NCBI GenBank assembly: GCA_038002745.1
Contig: JBBODD010000001.1
Location: 3,782,001-3,846,000, forward strand
Source: Bacillus sp. FSL H8-0547
GTDB lineage: Bacteria; Bacillota; Bacilli; Bacillales; Bacillaceae
Direction: 5' to 3'
DNA length: 64,000 nucleotides
The translations under genes and the position numbers were made by a program. Shown piece by piece: positions 34,395 through 42,316 of this stretch. The notes beneath the pieces are model-generated. The model was not told the DNA's origin and ran no database searches. It saw only the letters and a program-made list of their open reading frames with translations. Numbering within the stretch: position 1 is the first letter of the stretch; every line of letters starts with the position of its first letter.

Positions 34395-35691
34395 CGTAAT
34401 TGGTGCAGGGCTGGGGCCGTTCAATCTTGGGATGGCAGCCCTGCTTGATGAAACAGAGGGTATTGAGGCCTTGTTTTTTGATCAAAAGCCCGGATTTTCA
34501 TGGCATCAAGGTATGTTAATTGAAGGAACGACTCTGCAGGTCCCGTTCATGGCTGATGCCGTGACGATGGTGAATCCTGCAAGCAAATACAGTTTTCTGA
34601 ATTACCTGCATGAGCAGAAACGCTTGTATCATTTTTACTTCCTGGAGTCATTTCATATTCCCCGCAGAGAATACAACCACTATCTTAAGTGGTTGTCGGA
34701 ACAGCTTTCTTCCTGCCGGTTCGGCAAAAGAGTGATGGATGCAGCTGAACATCCTGCAGGCTATGAAGTGGTTGTTGAGGATGTTTTAACTGGAGAAAGA
34801 GAAACATTTTTAACAAAACATGTGGTGCTTGGAATGGGGAGTGCTCCTTCTATTCCGGACTGGACAGCTTCTGGAAACAGAAATCTTTATCATTCTTCTG
34901 AATTCATGGACAGACGAAAAAAAGACTTGGGAGCATCGGTTGCTGTAATCGGATCAGGCCAAAGCGCTGCTGAGATTTTTCTGGAGCTTCTGAGAGGTCA
35001 GGAAACCGGCGGATATAAGCTGAACTGGCTGACGAGAACGGATGGATTTTTCCCGATGGAGTACTCAAAACTCGGTCTTGAACATTTTTCTCCGGACTAC
35101 ACGGATTATTTTTATCAGCTGCCGCAGAATCTCAAGGATCAAATTGTGCCAGCGCAAGATTCTCTTTATAAAGGGATAAGCGCTGATACGATTGCAGAAA
35201 TTTATAACCTCCTGTATGAAAGGACAATTGCCGGAAGTAAGCCTGACGTACAGTTGCTTGCCAAAACGGCTGTGATGGATATTTCATGCAATGGGGAAGA
35301 ACTCGAGCTTGCCTGCTATCAGCGCGAGCAGGCTGAATCGTTTGTTCTTTCAGCAGATACCATTATTGCAGCCACAGGCTACAAAACCGTCTGGCCAAAA
35401 GCATTTAGCAGGCTTGCCGGAGCTATGAAATGGGACGAGGCCGGGCGCCCGGTCATTTCAAGGGACTATCAGGCTGAGATGAACACGCCTCGGGCTCTGC
35501 ACAGTGTATTTATTCAAAACGGAGAGCTTCACACGCACGGAGTAGGAGCGCCTGACCTTGGCCTCGGAGCTTACAGAAACGCACATATCATTAATACCAT
35601 CGCTGGAAAAGCCGTTTTTGATCTGTCTGACAAAAATGTGTTTCAGCACTTTGGAACAAAACATGTTGCCGGAAAAAAACAACTGGTTTAG
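34384..35691 (+). CDS. rhbE: Diaminopropane N-monooxygenase (RhbE/IucD family)
   Basis: Flavin- and NADPH-dependent N-hydroxylase (435 aa) of the lysine/ornithine hydroxylase family. FAD site VIGAGLGPFNLGMAAL, substrate region MLIEGTTLQVPFMADAVTMVNP, NADPH site VAVIGSGQSAAEIFLELL, and the late ATGYKTVWP motif are visible. It starts with GTG 34384 preceded by CGGAGGGTG. It hydroxylates the diamine before acetylation. Confidence 0.93.
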   Translation: MIYDVIGAGLGPFNLGMAALLDETEGIEALFFDQKPGFSWHQGMLIEGTTLQVPFMADAVTMVNPASKYSFLNYLHEQKRLYHFYFLESFHIPRREYNHYLKWLSEQLSSCRFGKRVMDAAEHPAGYEVVVEDVLTGERETFLTKHVVLGMGSAPSIPDWTASGNRNLYHSSEFMDRRKKDLGASVAVIGSGQSAAEIFLELLRGQETGGYKLNWLTRTDGFFPMEYSKLGLEHFSPDYTDYFYQLPQNLKDQIVPAQDSLYKGISADTIAEIYNLLYERTIAGSKPDVQLLAKTAVMDISCNGEELELACYQREQAESFVLSADTIIAATGYKTVWPKAFSRLAGAMKWDEAGRPVISRDYQAEMNTPRALHSVFIQNGELHTHGVGAPDLGLGAYRNAHIINTIAGKAVFDLSDKNVFQHFGTKHVAGKKQLV

Positions 35692-35704
35692 GAGAGTGAG
35701 AGAT

Positions 35705-37489
35705 ATGGAAGCGAACATCAATAAGAAACATTGGTTAAAGGCCAATAAACGGCTGACCGCCAAAATGATTGCTGAGTTTTTATATGAAGATATGATTTCT
35801 GCTGTTCAATCGGAAGACTATTATTATCTTGAATGTTCAGGCGCCAAGAAAATCAGATTCAAAGCTGAAAAAAGATTAATGGACAGCTACTGGGTGGATC
35901 CGGAATCCATACAAGTCCAATCGGGTAATCAATGGCTTGGTGAGGTAAGTGCTGTTGAATTCCTGCTGCTGATCCAGCAGGATATTGGAATTAAGCCGTT
36001 TACGGCTGCTTATCTGATTGAGGAATACAAACGCACACTTCTTGCCGATGTTCACATAATGGCAAAGCAGGAACACCGGTCGACGGAATCCCTGCTTGAG
36101 CTGGGATATGCTGAACTGGAAGGAGAAATGACGGGCCATCCGTGGATTACATACAACAAAGGGCGAATCGGTTTTTCCTACTCTGATTACCTCCAATATG
36201 CCCCGGAACAAAAAAAGGCCGTGCAGCTGGACTGGATCGCTGTTTCCAAAGACAAAGGCACGTTTCATTCTATTGAAGAAGTTGACTATGAGCAATTAAT
36301 AAAAGATGAAATTGGTTTGAATGCATGGGAAATGTTTAACCAGAATCTGAGCAGGGCAGGTGTTGAACCTGAAGAATATTTCTTCATGCCGGTGCACGAA
36401 TGGCAGTGGAACCATATGATCGTGGCGCAGTTTGCTGAAGAGCTGGCTGAACAGAACATCATTTATCTCGGAAAAGGGGAGGTCGAATACCTGCCGCAGC
36501 AATCAATCCGTACCTTTGTCAACATGAATGACGAAAAAAAGCACCATGTAAAGCTGCCTATGAGTATATTAAATACTCTCGTATACAGAGGGCTCCCGTC
36601 AGAGAGAGTGGTTCTGGCTCCAGAGATCACCAAGCATATTCAGGGAATAAGGGATAATGACCCTTTTCTTCGGGATGTGTGCAGAGTGGTTCTGCCCGGT
36701 GAGATCGCAAGCATGAATTACGATCATCCGGATTATTCGACTGTGAACGGGGCACCTTATCAATTTCTTGAAATGCTCGGGGTGATCTGGAGAGAAAATC
36801 TCTGCTCATTTCTTGAAGAAGGGGAGCAGGCCATCACTCTTGCGGCCCTTTTATATGTCGGCGAAGACGGTAAATCCTATGCCCTTGAACTTGCTAAAAA
36901 GGCCGGCCTCACTGCAGAAGATTGGATCAAACAGCTGTTTGATGTGATCCTTCCGCCGCTGCTTCATTATTTGTATCAGTACGGAACCGTATTTTCACCT
37001 CACGGACAGAATACAGTGCTCATCCTTAAAGACAGTAAGCCGCACCGTGTGGCCGTAAAAGATTTTGTAGATGATGTAAACATCAGTGACCAGAAGCTGC
37101 CTGAACTGCAGCACATATCAGAAGAACTTAGAAGTGTATTAAGGAGCGAAGCTCCTGAAGGGCTCTGTCAGTTTATCTTTACCGGACTGTTCGTTTGCCA
37201 CTTCAGATATCTTGCAGACATTCTTCACAGAAGCGGCAAGCTGAATGAATCCGATTTCTGGAGAATGCTCAGAGATGCCATTCTAGAGTATCAGGCAAAA
37301 TTCCCTGAACTAAACGATCGGTTTGAATTGTTTGATCTTCTGAGGCCATCTTTTAAAAAACTTTGTCTGAATCGGAACCGCATGATTGATTATGGATACG
37401 GCGACGGCGACGACAGGCCTCACGCTTCTGAATTCGGCAGGGTAAATAATCCGCTTGCTTCAGGCAGACTTGCAGCAATTAAAAATTAA
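35705..37489 (+). CDS. rhbF: NIS siderophore synthetase, IucC-like (RhbF-like)
   Basis: Second NIS synthetase (594 aa), expected to add the second hydroxamate arm to the citryl monoamide and complete schizokinen. VHEWQWNHMIVAQF, QQSIRTFVNMNDEKKHHVKLPMSILNTLVYRGL, APYQFLEMLGVIWREN and HYLYQYGTVFSPHGQNTVLILKD are family blocks. I placed the start at ATG 35705 behind GGAGAGTGA; the frame extends back into rhbE but that part is not conserved. Last gene before a strong terminator; no export or receptor gene follows. Confidence 0.93.
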   Translation: MEANINKKHWLKANKRLTAKMIAEFLYEDMISAVQSEDYYYLECSGAKKIRFKAEKRLMDSYWVDPESIQVQSGNQWLGEVSAVEFLLLIQQDIGIKPFTAAYLIEEYKRTLLADVHIMAKQEHRSTESLLELGYAELEGEMTGHPWITYNKGRIGFSYSDYLQYAPEQKKAVQLDWIAVSKDKGTFHSIEEVDYEQLIKDEIGLNAWEMFNQNLSRAGVEPEEYFFMPVHEWQWNHMIVAQFAEELAEQNIIYLGKGEVEYLPQQSIRTFVNMNDEKKHHVKLPMSILNTLVYRGLPSERVVLAPEITKHIQGIRDNDPFLRDVCRVVLPGEIASMNYDHPDYSTVNGAPYQFLEMLGVIWRENLCSFLEEGEQAITLAALLYVGEDGKSYALELAKKAGLTAEDWIKQLFDVILPPLLHYLYQYGTVFSPHGQNTVLILKDSKPHRVAVKDFVDDVNISDQKLPELQHISEELRSVLRSEAPEGLCQFIFTGLFVCHFRYLADILHRSGKLNESDFWRMLRDAILEYQAKFPELNDRFELFDLLRPSFKKLCLNRNRMIDYGYGDGDDRPHASEFGRVNNPLASGRLAAIKN

Positions 37490-37491
37490 CG

Positions 37492-37531
37492 AGAAGACGG
37501 CAGCATCAGTAAAAGATGTTGCCGTCTTTTT
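37492..37531 (+). terminator. Rho-independent terminator of the siderophore operon
   Basis: GAAGACGGCAgCATC and GATGtTGCCGTCTTT arms with T5. Confidence 0.92.
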
Positions 37532-37558
37532 GTATACCTGCTTGAACACCCTCTTAAA

Positions 37559-37660
37559 ACTTGAATAACACTTACAATTACATAAAATCACTTGTATAAA
37601 CTTATAAATACTTGAATTTTTAATGCATAAAACTTATAATCACTTATATAAGGTGTAAGT
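37559..37660. promoter_or_regulatory. Helically phased ACTT(A/G)nAA repeat array before the DeoR gene
   Basis: ACTT-starting octamers begin at 37559, 37570, 37590, 37600, 37610, 37632 and 37642, spaced 10-11 bp or twice that, and an inverted TAAGTG closes the array at 37656-37661. The likely role is an operator for the adjacent regulator. Confidence 0.55.
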
Positions 37661-37704
37661 GCAGTGTTATTTTACAAACATTTCTGAAAAGTGAGGTGTG
37701 TCAT

Positions 37705-38475
37705 TTGTACCAGGAAGAACGCTTGATTTCGATATTGGACTATTTAAAAGAGCATAAGCGGATCACGGCTGATCAGATTTGTTCGCTTTATGATGTTTCA
37801 AAAGACACGGCAAGACGCGATCTCGTGAAGCTTGAGGAGCAAAAGATGATTATCCGGACGCGGGGCGGAGCCATCCTGCCGAGCTCTCATACTGAAATTA
37901 AAGATTATCAAAACCGCCTTGAAACGGTTTCTTACGAAAAAGAGCTGATCGGCAGAAAAGCAGCAAGCCTCATCCGGGAAGGAGACCGGATTATCCTTGA
38001 CGCTTCCACTACTGTTCAGGCGTGCGCAGAATATATGGATGTCACGAATGCAGCTGTTATTACAAACTCAATCAATCAGGCAGATATTCTTTCAACAAAG
38101 CCCGGGATTCAAATTCATCTGCTTGGAGGAGAACTGCAGAAGGAGCACCGTTTTCTGTACGGATCATCTGTCGTTGAAAAACTTTCTAAATATCATGTGG
38201 ATAAAGTATTTATTGGGGTCGTCGGCATTTCTGAAAGAGGCTTGTCTATAGCCCACGAGGAGGATGGAATGGTAAAGAGGAAGATGATCAGCCAGGCAAA
38301 TCAGGTGATTGCCCTTGCCGATCATTCAAAGCTTGGAGTGACCGATTTTTTCCTCTATGCCGATCTGCATGAGATCGACCTTCTGATTACAGACAAAGAG
38401 CCGGATAAATCGTTTAGAGATCTGCTTGATAAAAACAATGTAGAGCTGCTTGTAGCAGAGGAGGAAACAACATGA
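37705..38475 (+). CDS. DeoR/GlpR family transcriptional regulator
   Basis: 256 aa. N-terminal winged helix YQEERLISILDYLKEHKRITADQICSLYDVSKDTARRDLVKLEEQ with the following RTRGGAIL, then the DeoR sugar-phosphate sensing domain (IGRKAASLIREGDRIILDASTT ... DKVFIGVVGISERGLS ... ALADHSKLG). I chose TTG 37705, six bases after GAGGTG; a GTG at 37696 overlaps that site. It overlaps the HAD phosphatase gene by ATGA, so its effector may be the phosphatase substrate. Probably autoregulated through the upstream repeats. Confidence 0.9.
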   Translation: MYQEERLISILDYLKEHKRITADQICSLYDVSKDTARRDLVKLEEQKMIIRTRGGAILPSSHTEIKDYQNRLETVSYEKELIGRKAASLIREGDRIILDASTTVQACAEYMDVTNAAVITNSINQADILSTKPGIQIHLLGGELQKEHRFLYGSSVVEKLSKYHVDKVFIGVVGISERGLSIAHEEDGMVKRKMISQANQVIALADHSKLGVTDFFLYADLHEIDLLITDKEPDKSFRDLLDKNNVELLVAEEETT

Positions 38476-39338
38476 CAAAATTAATTGCGATTGACCTTGA
38501 CGGTACACTTCTGAACAGTGAAAACAAAGTAAGTGCGGAAAATCTGAATGCGCTGAAAAAAGCGCAGGAAGAAGGGATAGAAGTGGTCATTGCAACAGGG
38601 AGAGCCCATTTTGATGTGATGGAAATTTTCAAAACGGCGAATGTGAAAACCTGGGTGATTGCTGCGAACGGCGCGACGATCCACCAGCCGGACGGAACCC
38701 TGTTTCATTCCCAGCCTATGGAAAAGGAATTGGCTGCAGAAGCATTGCAGTTTCTTGAAGAAAACGGCTATTACTACGAAGTTTTCGGAAATAAAGCGAT
38801 CTTCACCCCGCAGCATGGAAGGGAGCTGCTGTCGATTGAAATAGACCGGATCAAAAGTGCAAATCCAGAAGCTGACCGCACAAAGCTTCTTCATGCTGCT
38901 TCCAAACAGTACAGCCAGTCGGGGTTTGTCTTTATTGAGAATTGCAAAGAAATTTTATATGAAGACATTTATAATATCCTTGCCTTTTCATTCCACCAGG
39001 AGAAGCTCGATGCTGGATGGGAGAGGTTTAAAGACCGTGAAAACCTCACCTTGGTCACGTCGGCAGACCATAACTTTGAACTTGAACATAAACTGGCCTC
39101 AAAAGGCATTGCTCTGAAGAAACTCGCCGGCCATTTAGGGATTGACCTTGCAAAAACCGCTGCAATTGGGGACAGCATGAATGATCAGTCGATGCTTGAG
39201 GCAGCAGGTAAAAGCATTGCCATGGGCAATGCGCGGCCTGAAATTAAAGCAATCTGTTCAGATATCACCCTCACGAATGATCAGGACGGAGTAGAGCTTG
39301 CAATTCGCCGGATATTGGCTAGACAAACGGTGAAATAA
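38472..39338 (+). CDS. Cof-type HAD family sugar-phosphate phosphatase
   Basis: 288-aa class IIB HAD hydrolase. Catalytic D8-x-D10-GT in IAIDLDGTLLNS, motif II VIATGRAH, and motif IV GDSMNDQSMLEAAGKSIAMGNA for Mg2+. The C2 cap lies between. Such enzymes dephosphorylate sugar phosphates or flavin nucleotides. It is the second gene of the deoR operon. Exact substrate unknown. Confidence 0.9.
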   Translation: MTKLIAIDLDGTLLNSENKVSAENLNALKKAQEEGIEVVIATGRAHFDVMEIFKTANVKTWVIAANGATIHQPDGTLFHSQPMEKELAAEALQFLEENGYYYEVFGNKAIFTPQHGRELLSIEIDRIKSANPEADRTKLLHAASKQYSQSGFVFIENCKEILYEDIYNILAFSFHQEKLDAGWERFKDRENLTLVTSADHNFELEHKLASKGIALKKLAGHLGIDLAKTAAIGDSMNDQSMLEAAGKSIAMGNARPEIKAICSDITLTNDQDGVELAIRRILARQTVK

Positions 39339-39360
39339 AAAGGGTCTTCATAGGATATAA

Positions 39361-39402
39361 GAAAAAGGAGTTCTTCAGGGAAGTGAAGAGCTCCTTTTAC
39401 AT
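39361..39402 (+). terminator. Probable terminator
   Basis: AAAAGGAG and CTCCTTTT outer arms with an inner TTCA/TGAA helix after the HAD gene. Confidence 0.7.
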
Positions 39403-39502
39403 GCTGAGGTATCTCATACTCGAACATTAGCCACCTGAATATGGTTTATATTTCTAAATTAAAGGGCATAAATTACTATTCTTCATAAGGGAGGAAAGTA
39501 GG

Positions 39503-39769
39503 GTGAGAGACCATCAGCTGCTGGCTTTAATTATTCAAAAGGAACAGGCCGCTTTGGAAGTTTTGTATGCCAGGTATGAAAAAATTCTTCTCAGAATCAT
39601 TTATTCAGCAACCGACAATGCTGATGCGGCTGAACGAATACTCACAAACCTTTTTAGGGAAATATGGCAGTCTCCCCAGACATTTACCAGATCTCCGTTC
39701 GTCTCAACGGCTCTTATACAAGCCTGTAAAAGATTGATGTACAGTTGCGACGGCAGGAAATCAGGCTGA
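39503..39769 (+). CDS. Stand-alone sigma-70 region 2-like protein
   Basis: 88 aa resembling only region 2 of an ECF sigma factor (DHQLLALIIQKEQAALEVLYARYEKILLRIIYSATDNADAAERILTNLFREIWQSP), with a short tail corresponding to the start of the linker. Region 4 is absent, and the convergent kinase gene begins at once (9-bp stop overlap), so there is no remnant downstream. GGAGG lies 10 bases before the GTG start. It could be a partner of a split sigma factor (compare SigO/RsoA), a regulator, or a truncated relic. Confidence 0.6.
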   Translation: MRDHQLLALIIQKEQAALEVLYARYEKILLRIIYSATDNADAAERILTNLFREIWQSPQTFTRSPFVSTALIQACKRLMYSCDGRKSG

Positions 39770-41008
39770 CAGAGAAGGAAGGTAGATTTGAAAAACAGAC
39801 CCTTGACCAGGACCGCTTTTCACTTTGATGTACCCGTTCATCGAATGGACAATGCTGTAGGTTACCATCATCCCAAGACCTGTACCGTTTGATTTTGTTG
39901 AAAAGTAAGGTTCACCAAGACGCAGCACCTGATCCTCAGTCATGCCCTTTCCATGGTCTGTTATTGTGACTTTTACATATGAACCTTCTTTTTGCGTAGA
40001 AATATGAACCTGTCCTCCGTTGCTGTATGACTCAATGCTGTTTTTCAGCATGTTGATAAAGGATTGCTTTAACTTGAGGGAATCCCCGAGAACATACAGC
40101 TCTTCTTTGCTGAAATCTTCCTCTAACTGTACATTTTCCATCTGAGCGAGGGGTGTCAGTACATTCATGCAGTTCTTTAGTTCACTGTGTATAGAAATTG
40201 GGTGCTGATGCTCAGCCTCCGGTCTTGCAAAGGTTAAATAATCTTTAATGATATTTGTAGCACGGTCCAGTTCATCTAATGAGATTTTAATGTATTCGTC
40301 TCTTTTCTCCCTGCTGATTTCATCATCTCTGAGCAGCTGAAGAAAACCCTTTGTTGTTGTCAGGGGATTGCGCACTTCATGTGAAATGCTTGCTGCAAGA
40401 TGGCTGACAACTTCCAGCTTTTCTGCTTTAATGACCCTTTTCAGCAGATGAAAATTTTGAATGATCGTTTCAAACAAAATCGTTCCAATAACCGCTGCAA
40501 AAATATGAAAGATGATCAGTTCCACATAATGCGACGGATGAAAAGCCGTTTTATACATCATCTCAATTTGGATAATAGAGAACAGCAGAGAGCCCAGAAC
40601 TAATGCAGCTACTAGACAGAGCTTTATTCTAAGCCTGCTTTTCAGATAATATGAAGACAGCATCGGTACTAACAGAACAAGTATTCCTGCCATGACAATT
40701 GTCGGATATATGCCGCTGCCGCCAATAATCACCCTTGTTCCGACTGTGACGATAAATAAAAAGATTCCAAGTGGATATCCTCCATACAAAAGCCCCATTA
40801 CATATGGAATTCGCCTGAAATCAAAGAAAAATTCTCCATCAATCATAAAGGGATACTGCATGCTGAAGACAATGGCAAGCGCAGGAAGAAGGGCAAACAG
40901 CCGCTTTTTCATTTTCTTGTTCGTTTCTTTTCTCATATACAATAATTGAATGATGAGAAGCGGAGACAAAACGAGCAAAAGATTTAACAATACATCCTTC
41001 ATTTCCAT
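39761..41008 (-). CDS. kinB-like: KinB-like membrane sensor histidine kinase (5TM LytS-type sensor)
   Basis: 415 aa. Residues 1-185 hold about six hydrophobic segments of the 5TM-5TMR_LYT sensor type (RRIPYVMGLLYGGYPLGIFLFIVTVGTRVIIGG). Then come HisKA with HLAASISHEVRNPLTTTKGFLQLLRDD, N box NMLKNSIESY, G1 DHGKGM and G2 GTGLGMMVTYSIV. The architecture and H-box fit KinB, which phosphorylates Spo0F to start sporulation. No cognate regulator is adjacent, as usual for these. ATG 41008 lies six bases after AGGTG; a GTG six bases earlier is possible. No kapB-like gene follows. Confidence 0.85.
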   Translation of the reverse strand: MEMKDVLLNLLLVLSPLLIIQLLYMRKETNKKMKKRLFALLPALAIVFSMQYPFMIDGEFFFDFRRIPYVMGLLYGGYPLGIFLFIVTVGTRVIIGGSGIYPTIVMAGILVLLVPMLSSYYLKSRLRIKLCLVAALVLGSLLFSIIQIEMMYKTAFHPSHYVELIIFHIFAAVIGTILFETIIQNFHLLKRVIKAEKLEVVSHLAASISHEVRNPLTTTKGFLQLLRDDEISREKRDEYIKISLDELDRATNIIKDYLTFARPEAEHQHPISIHSELKNCMNVLTPLAQMENVQLEEDFSKEELYVLGDSLKLKQSFINMLKNSIESYSNGGQVHISTQKEGSYVKVTITDHGKGMTEDQVLRLGEPYFSTKSNGTGLGMMVTYSIVHSMNGYIKVKSGPGQGSVFQIYLPSLSA

Positions 41009-41128
41009 GGGCACACACCTAATTCTCCAAATAGTGAAATTTCCTCTCTATTAAAATATATATCAAACGGAAAGAAAATGTTAGAATATTCTAATAGACT
41101 GGCTAAAATTTTTCCCGGGAGATGAGAA

Positions 41129-41908
41129 ATGGCGATAAAGTTGCTGAAACAAGACCAGCTTCCACAGGCTGCCGCTTTTTTAGATAAAGATTATGATGTA
41201 CACGCTTTGATTGCGGAGGATCTTAAAGATGAACAAATCCGGGTTTATGGTCAGTATTCAAGTGCTGAATTAACGGCTTTGCTTATCGTTTATCCTGAAA
41301 AAATATACTTCTGCAGTTCCGTCATTCCTCCGGATATTGTAGCTTTTATTCCTTTCATTCAGAAAACCGGCATAAGGAGAATTTTTGGGAAACGAGAACT
41401 TATTGAGACATTTAAAAAGATTGTCAAAACCGAGATTGAAAGTGACTCTGTTATGATGAAATACGATAATAAAGCAGCCGGCAGCGTATCCGGCGAAGTC
41501 TGCAAGATCACAAGTCTTGAAGAATGCCGCAGACTATATCATCTGTTCATGCAGGTGGAAGAATATAAAATGGCTGGTCCAACTGAAGCTTTTTTTGCCG
41601 GTGAACAGTATGAAAGCATCCTCTCTGGAAAGCTTAGTGTGTATTACGTCGAGGAAAATGGCACGATGGCAGCAACTGCAGGAATTTATACAGAACACGA
41701 AAAGACTGCTGTTATTGCCGGCGTAGCCACTCCGCCAATATTCAGAAGAAAGGGATATGCATCAAAAGTCATAGAGAGAATCTGCCGTGATTACGGAACT
41801 GAAAGAGAGCTCTATTTATTTTACAATAATCCGGATGCAGAAAACCTTTATAAAAAGCTTGGATTTTATGAGACTGCCAAATGGAAAGTGATCGGAATTT
41901 CTTTCTGA
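41129..41908 (+). CDS. GNAT family N-acetyltransferase
   Basis: 259 aa with an N-terminal pseudo-GNAT half and a C-terminal catalytic GNAT: AGVATPPIFRRKGYASKVIERICRDY binds acetyl-CoA, and LYLFYNNPDAENLYKKLGF is the closing motif. It is divergent from the kinase gene. Its function is unassigned. GGGAGATGAG precedes the ATG. Confidence 0.85.
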   Translation: MAIKLLKQDQLPQAAAFLDKDYDVHALIAEDLKDEQIRVYGQYSSAELTALLIVYPEKIYFCSSVIPPDIVAFIPFIQKTGIRRIFGKRELIETFKKIVKTEIESDSVMMKYDNKAAGSVSGEVCKITSLEECRRLYHLFMQVEEYKMAGPTEAFFAGEQYESILSGKLSVYYVEENGTMAATAGIYTEHEKTAVIAGVATPPIFRRKGYASKVIERICRDYGTERELYLFYNNPDAENLYKKLGFYETAKWKVIGISF

Positions 41909-41923
41909 ATAATAAGAAATGTC

Positions 41924-41952
41924 TTGCAAGATTGAAAAACATCAGCTATTGT
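41924..41952 (+). promoter_or_regulatory. Possible promoter of the cobalamin riboswitch-metE transcript
   Basis: TTGCAA, 17-bp spacer, TATTGT. The -10 overlaps a palindrome ATTGTT-aaa-AACAAT (41948-41962). A TTGACA at 41984 is too close to the riboswitch to act as its -35. Confidence 0.35.
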
Positions 41953-41989
41953 TAAAAACAATCACAAAAATATTCTGAATATGTTGACA

Positions 41990-42185
41990 AGCGATGGGTG
42001 CTGACGCGTTTACGCGGAAGCTTAAAAGGGAAGCCGGTGAAAATCCGGTGCGGTCGCGCCACTGTAATGGGGAGCATTCTGCACAAAGCCACTGTTCTGA
42101 AATGGAATGGGAAGGCAGCAGCATGCAGTGAACCAGAGCCAGGAGACCTGCCTTTCGTATGCACTTTAAGCCTACGCGAAATAGG
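41990..42185 (+). promoter_or_regulatory. Cobalamin riboswitch
   Basis: Core elements are visible: AAAAGGGAAGCCGGTG-AAAA-CCGGTGCGGTCGCGCCACTGTAATGGGG (in parts at 42023-42073) and GAGCCAGGAGACCTGCC (42136-42152). It lies before metE, so adenosylcobalamin should repress the B12-independent enzyme. Confidence 0.95.
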
Positions 42186-42246
42186 GAGGGTGATGCGGTA
42201 TGTTGAAACCTTTGTTGTGTCTCAACTCTAGTTAGCTGTGTCCATT

Positions 42247-42277
42247 AAACTCTCTTTTAAAAAGGAGAGTTTTTTTG
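42247..42277 (+). terminator. Riboswitch-controlled terminator before metE
   Basis: AAACTCTC and GAGAGTTT arms with T7 lie between the cobalamin riboswitch and the metE start. Confidence 0.9.
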
Positions 42278-42316
42278 CGTTTAGAGCTGAGAAACTATGA
42301 AAACGGGGGAACCGCA

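Noticed and set aside
41984-41989. TTGACA as the metE promoter -35
   Set aside because: It abuts the riboswitch, so a matching -10 and start site would fall inside the aptamer.
41998-42231. 77-codon frame over the cobalamin riboswitch
   Set aside because: Covers the riboswitch core; no ribosome binding site, no protein features.
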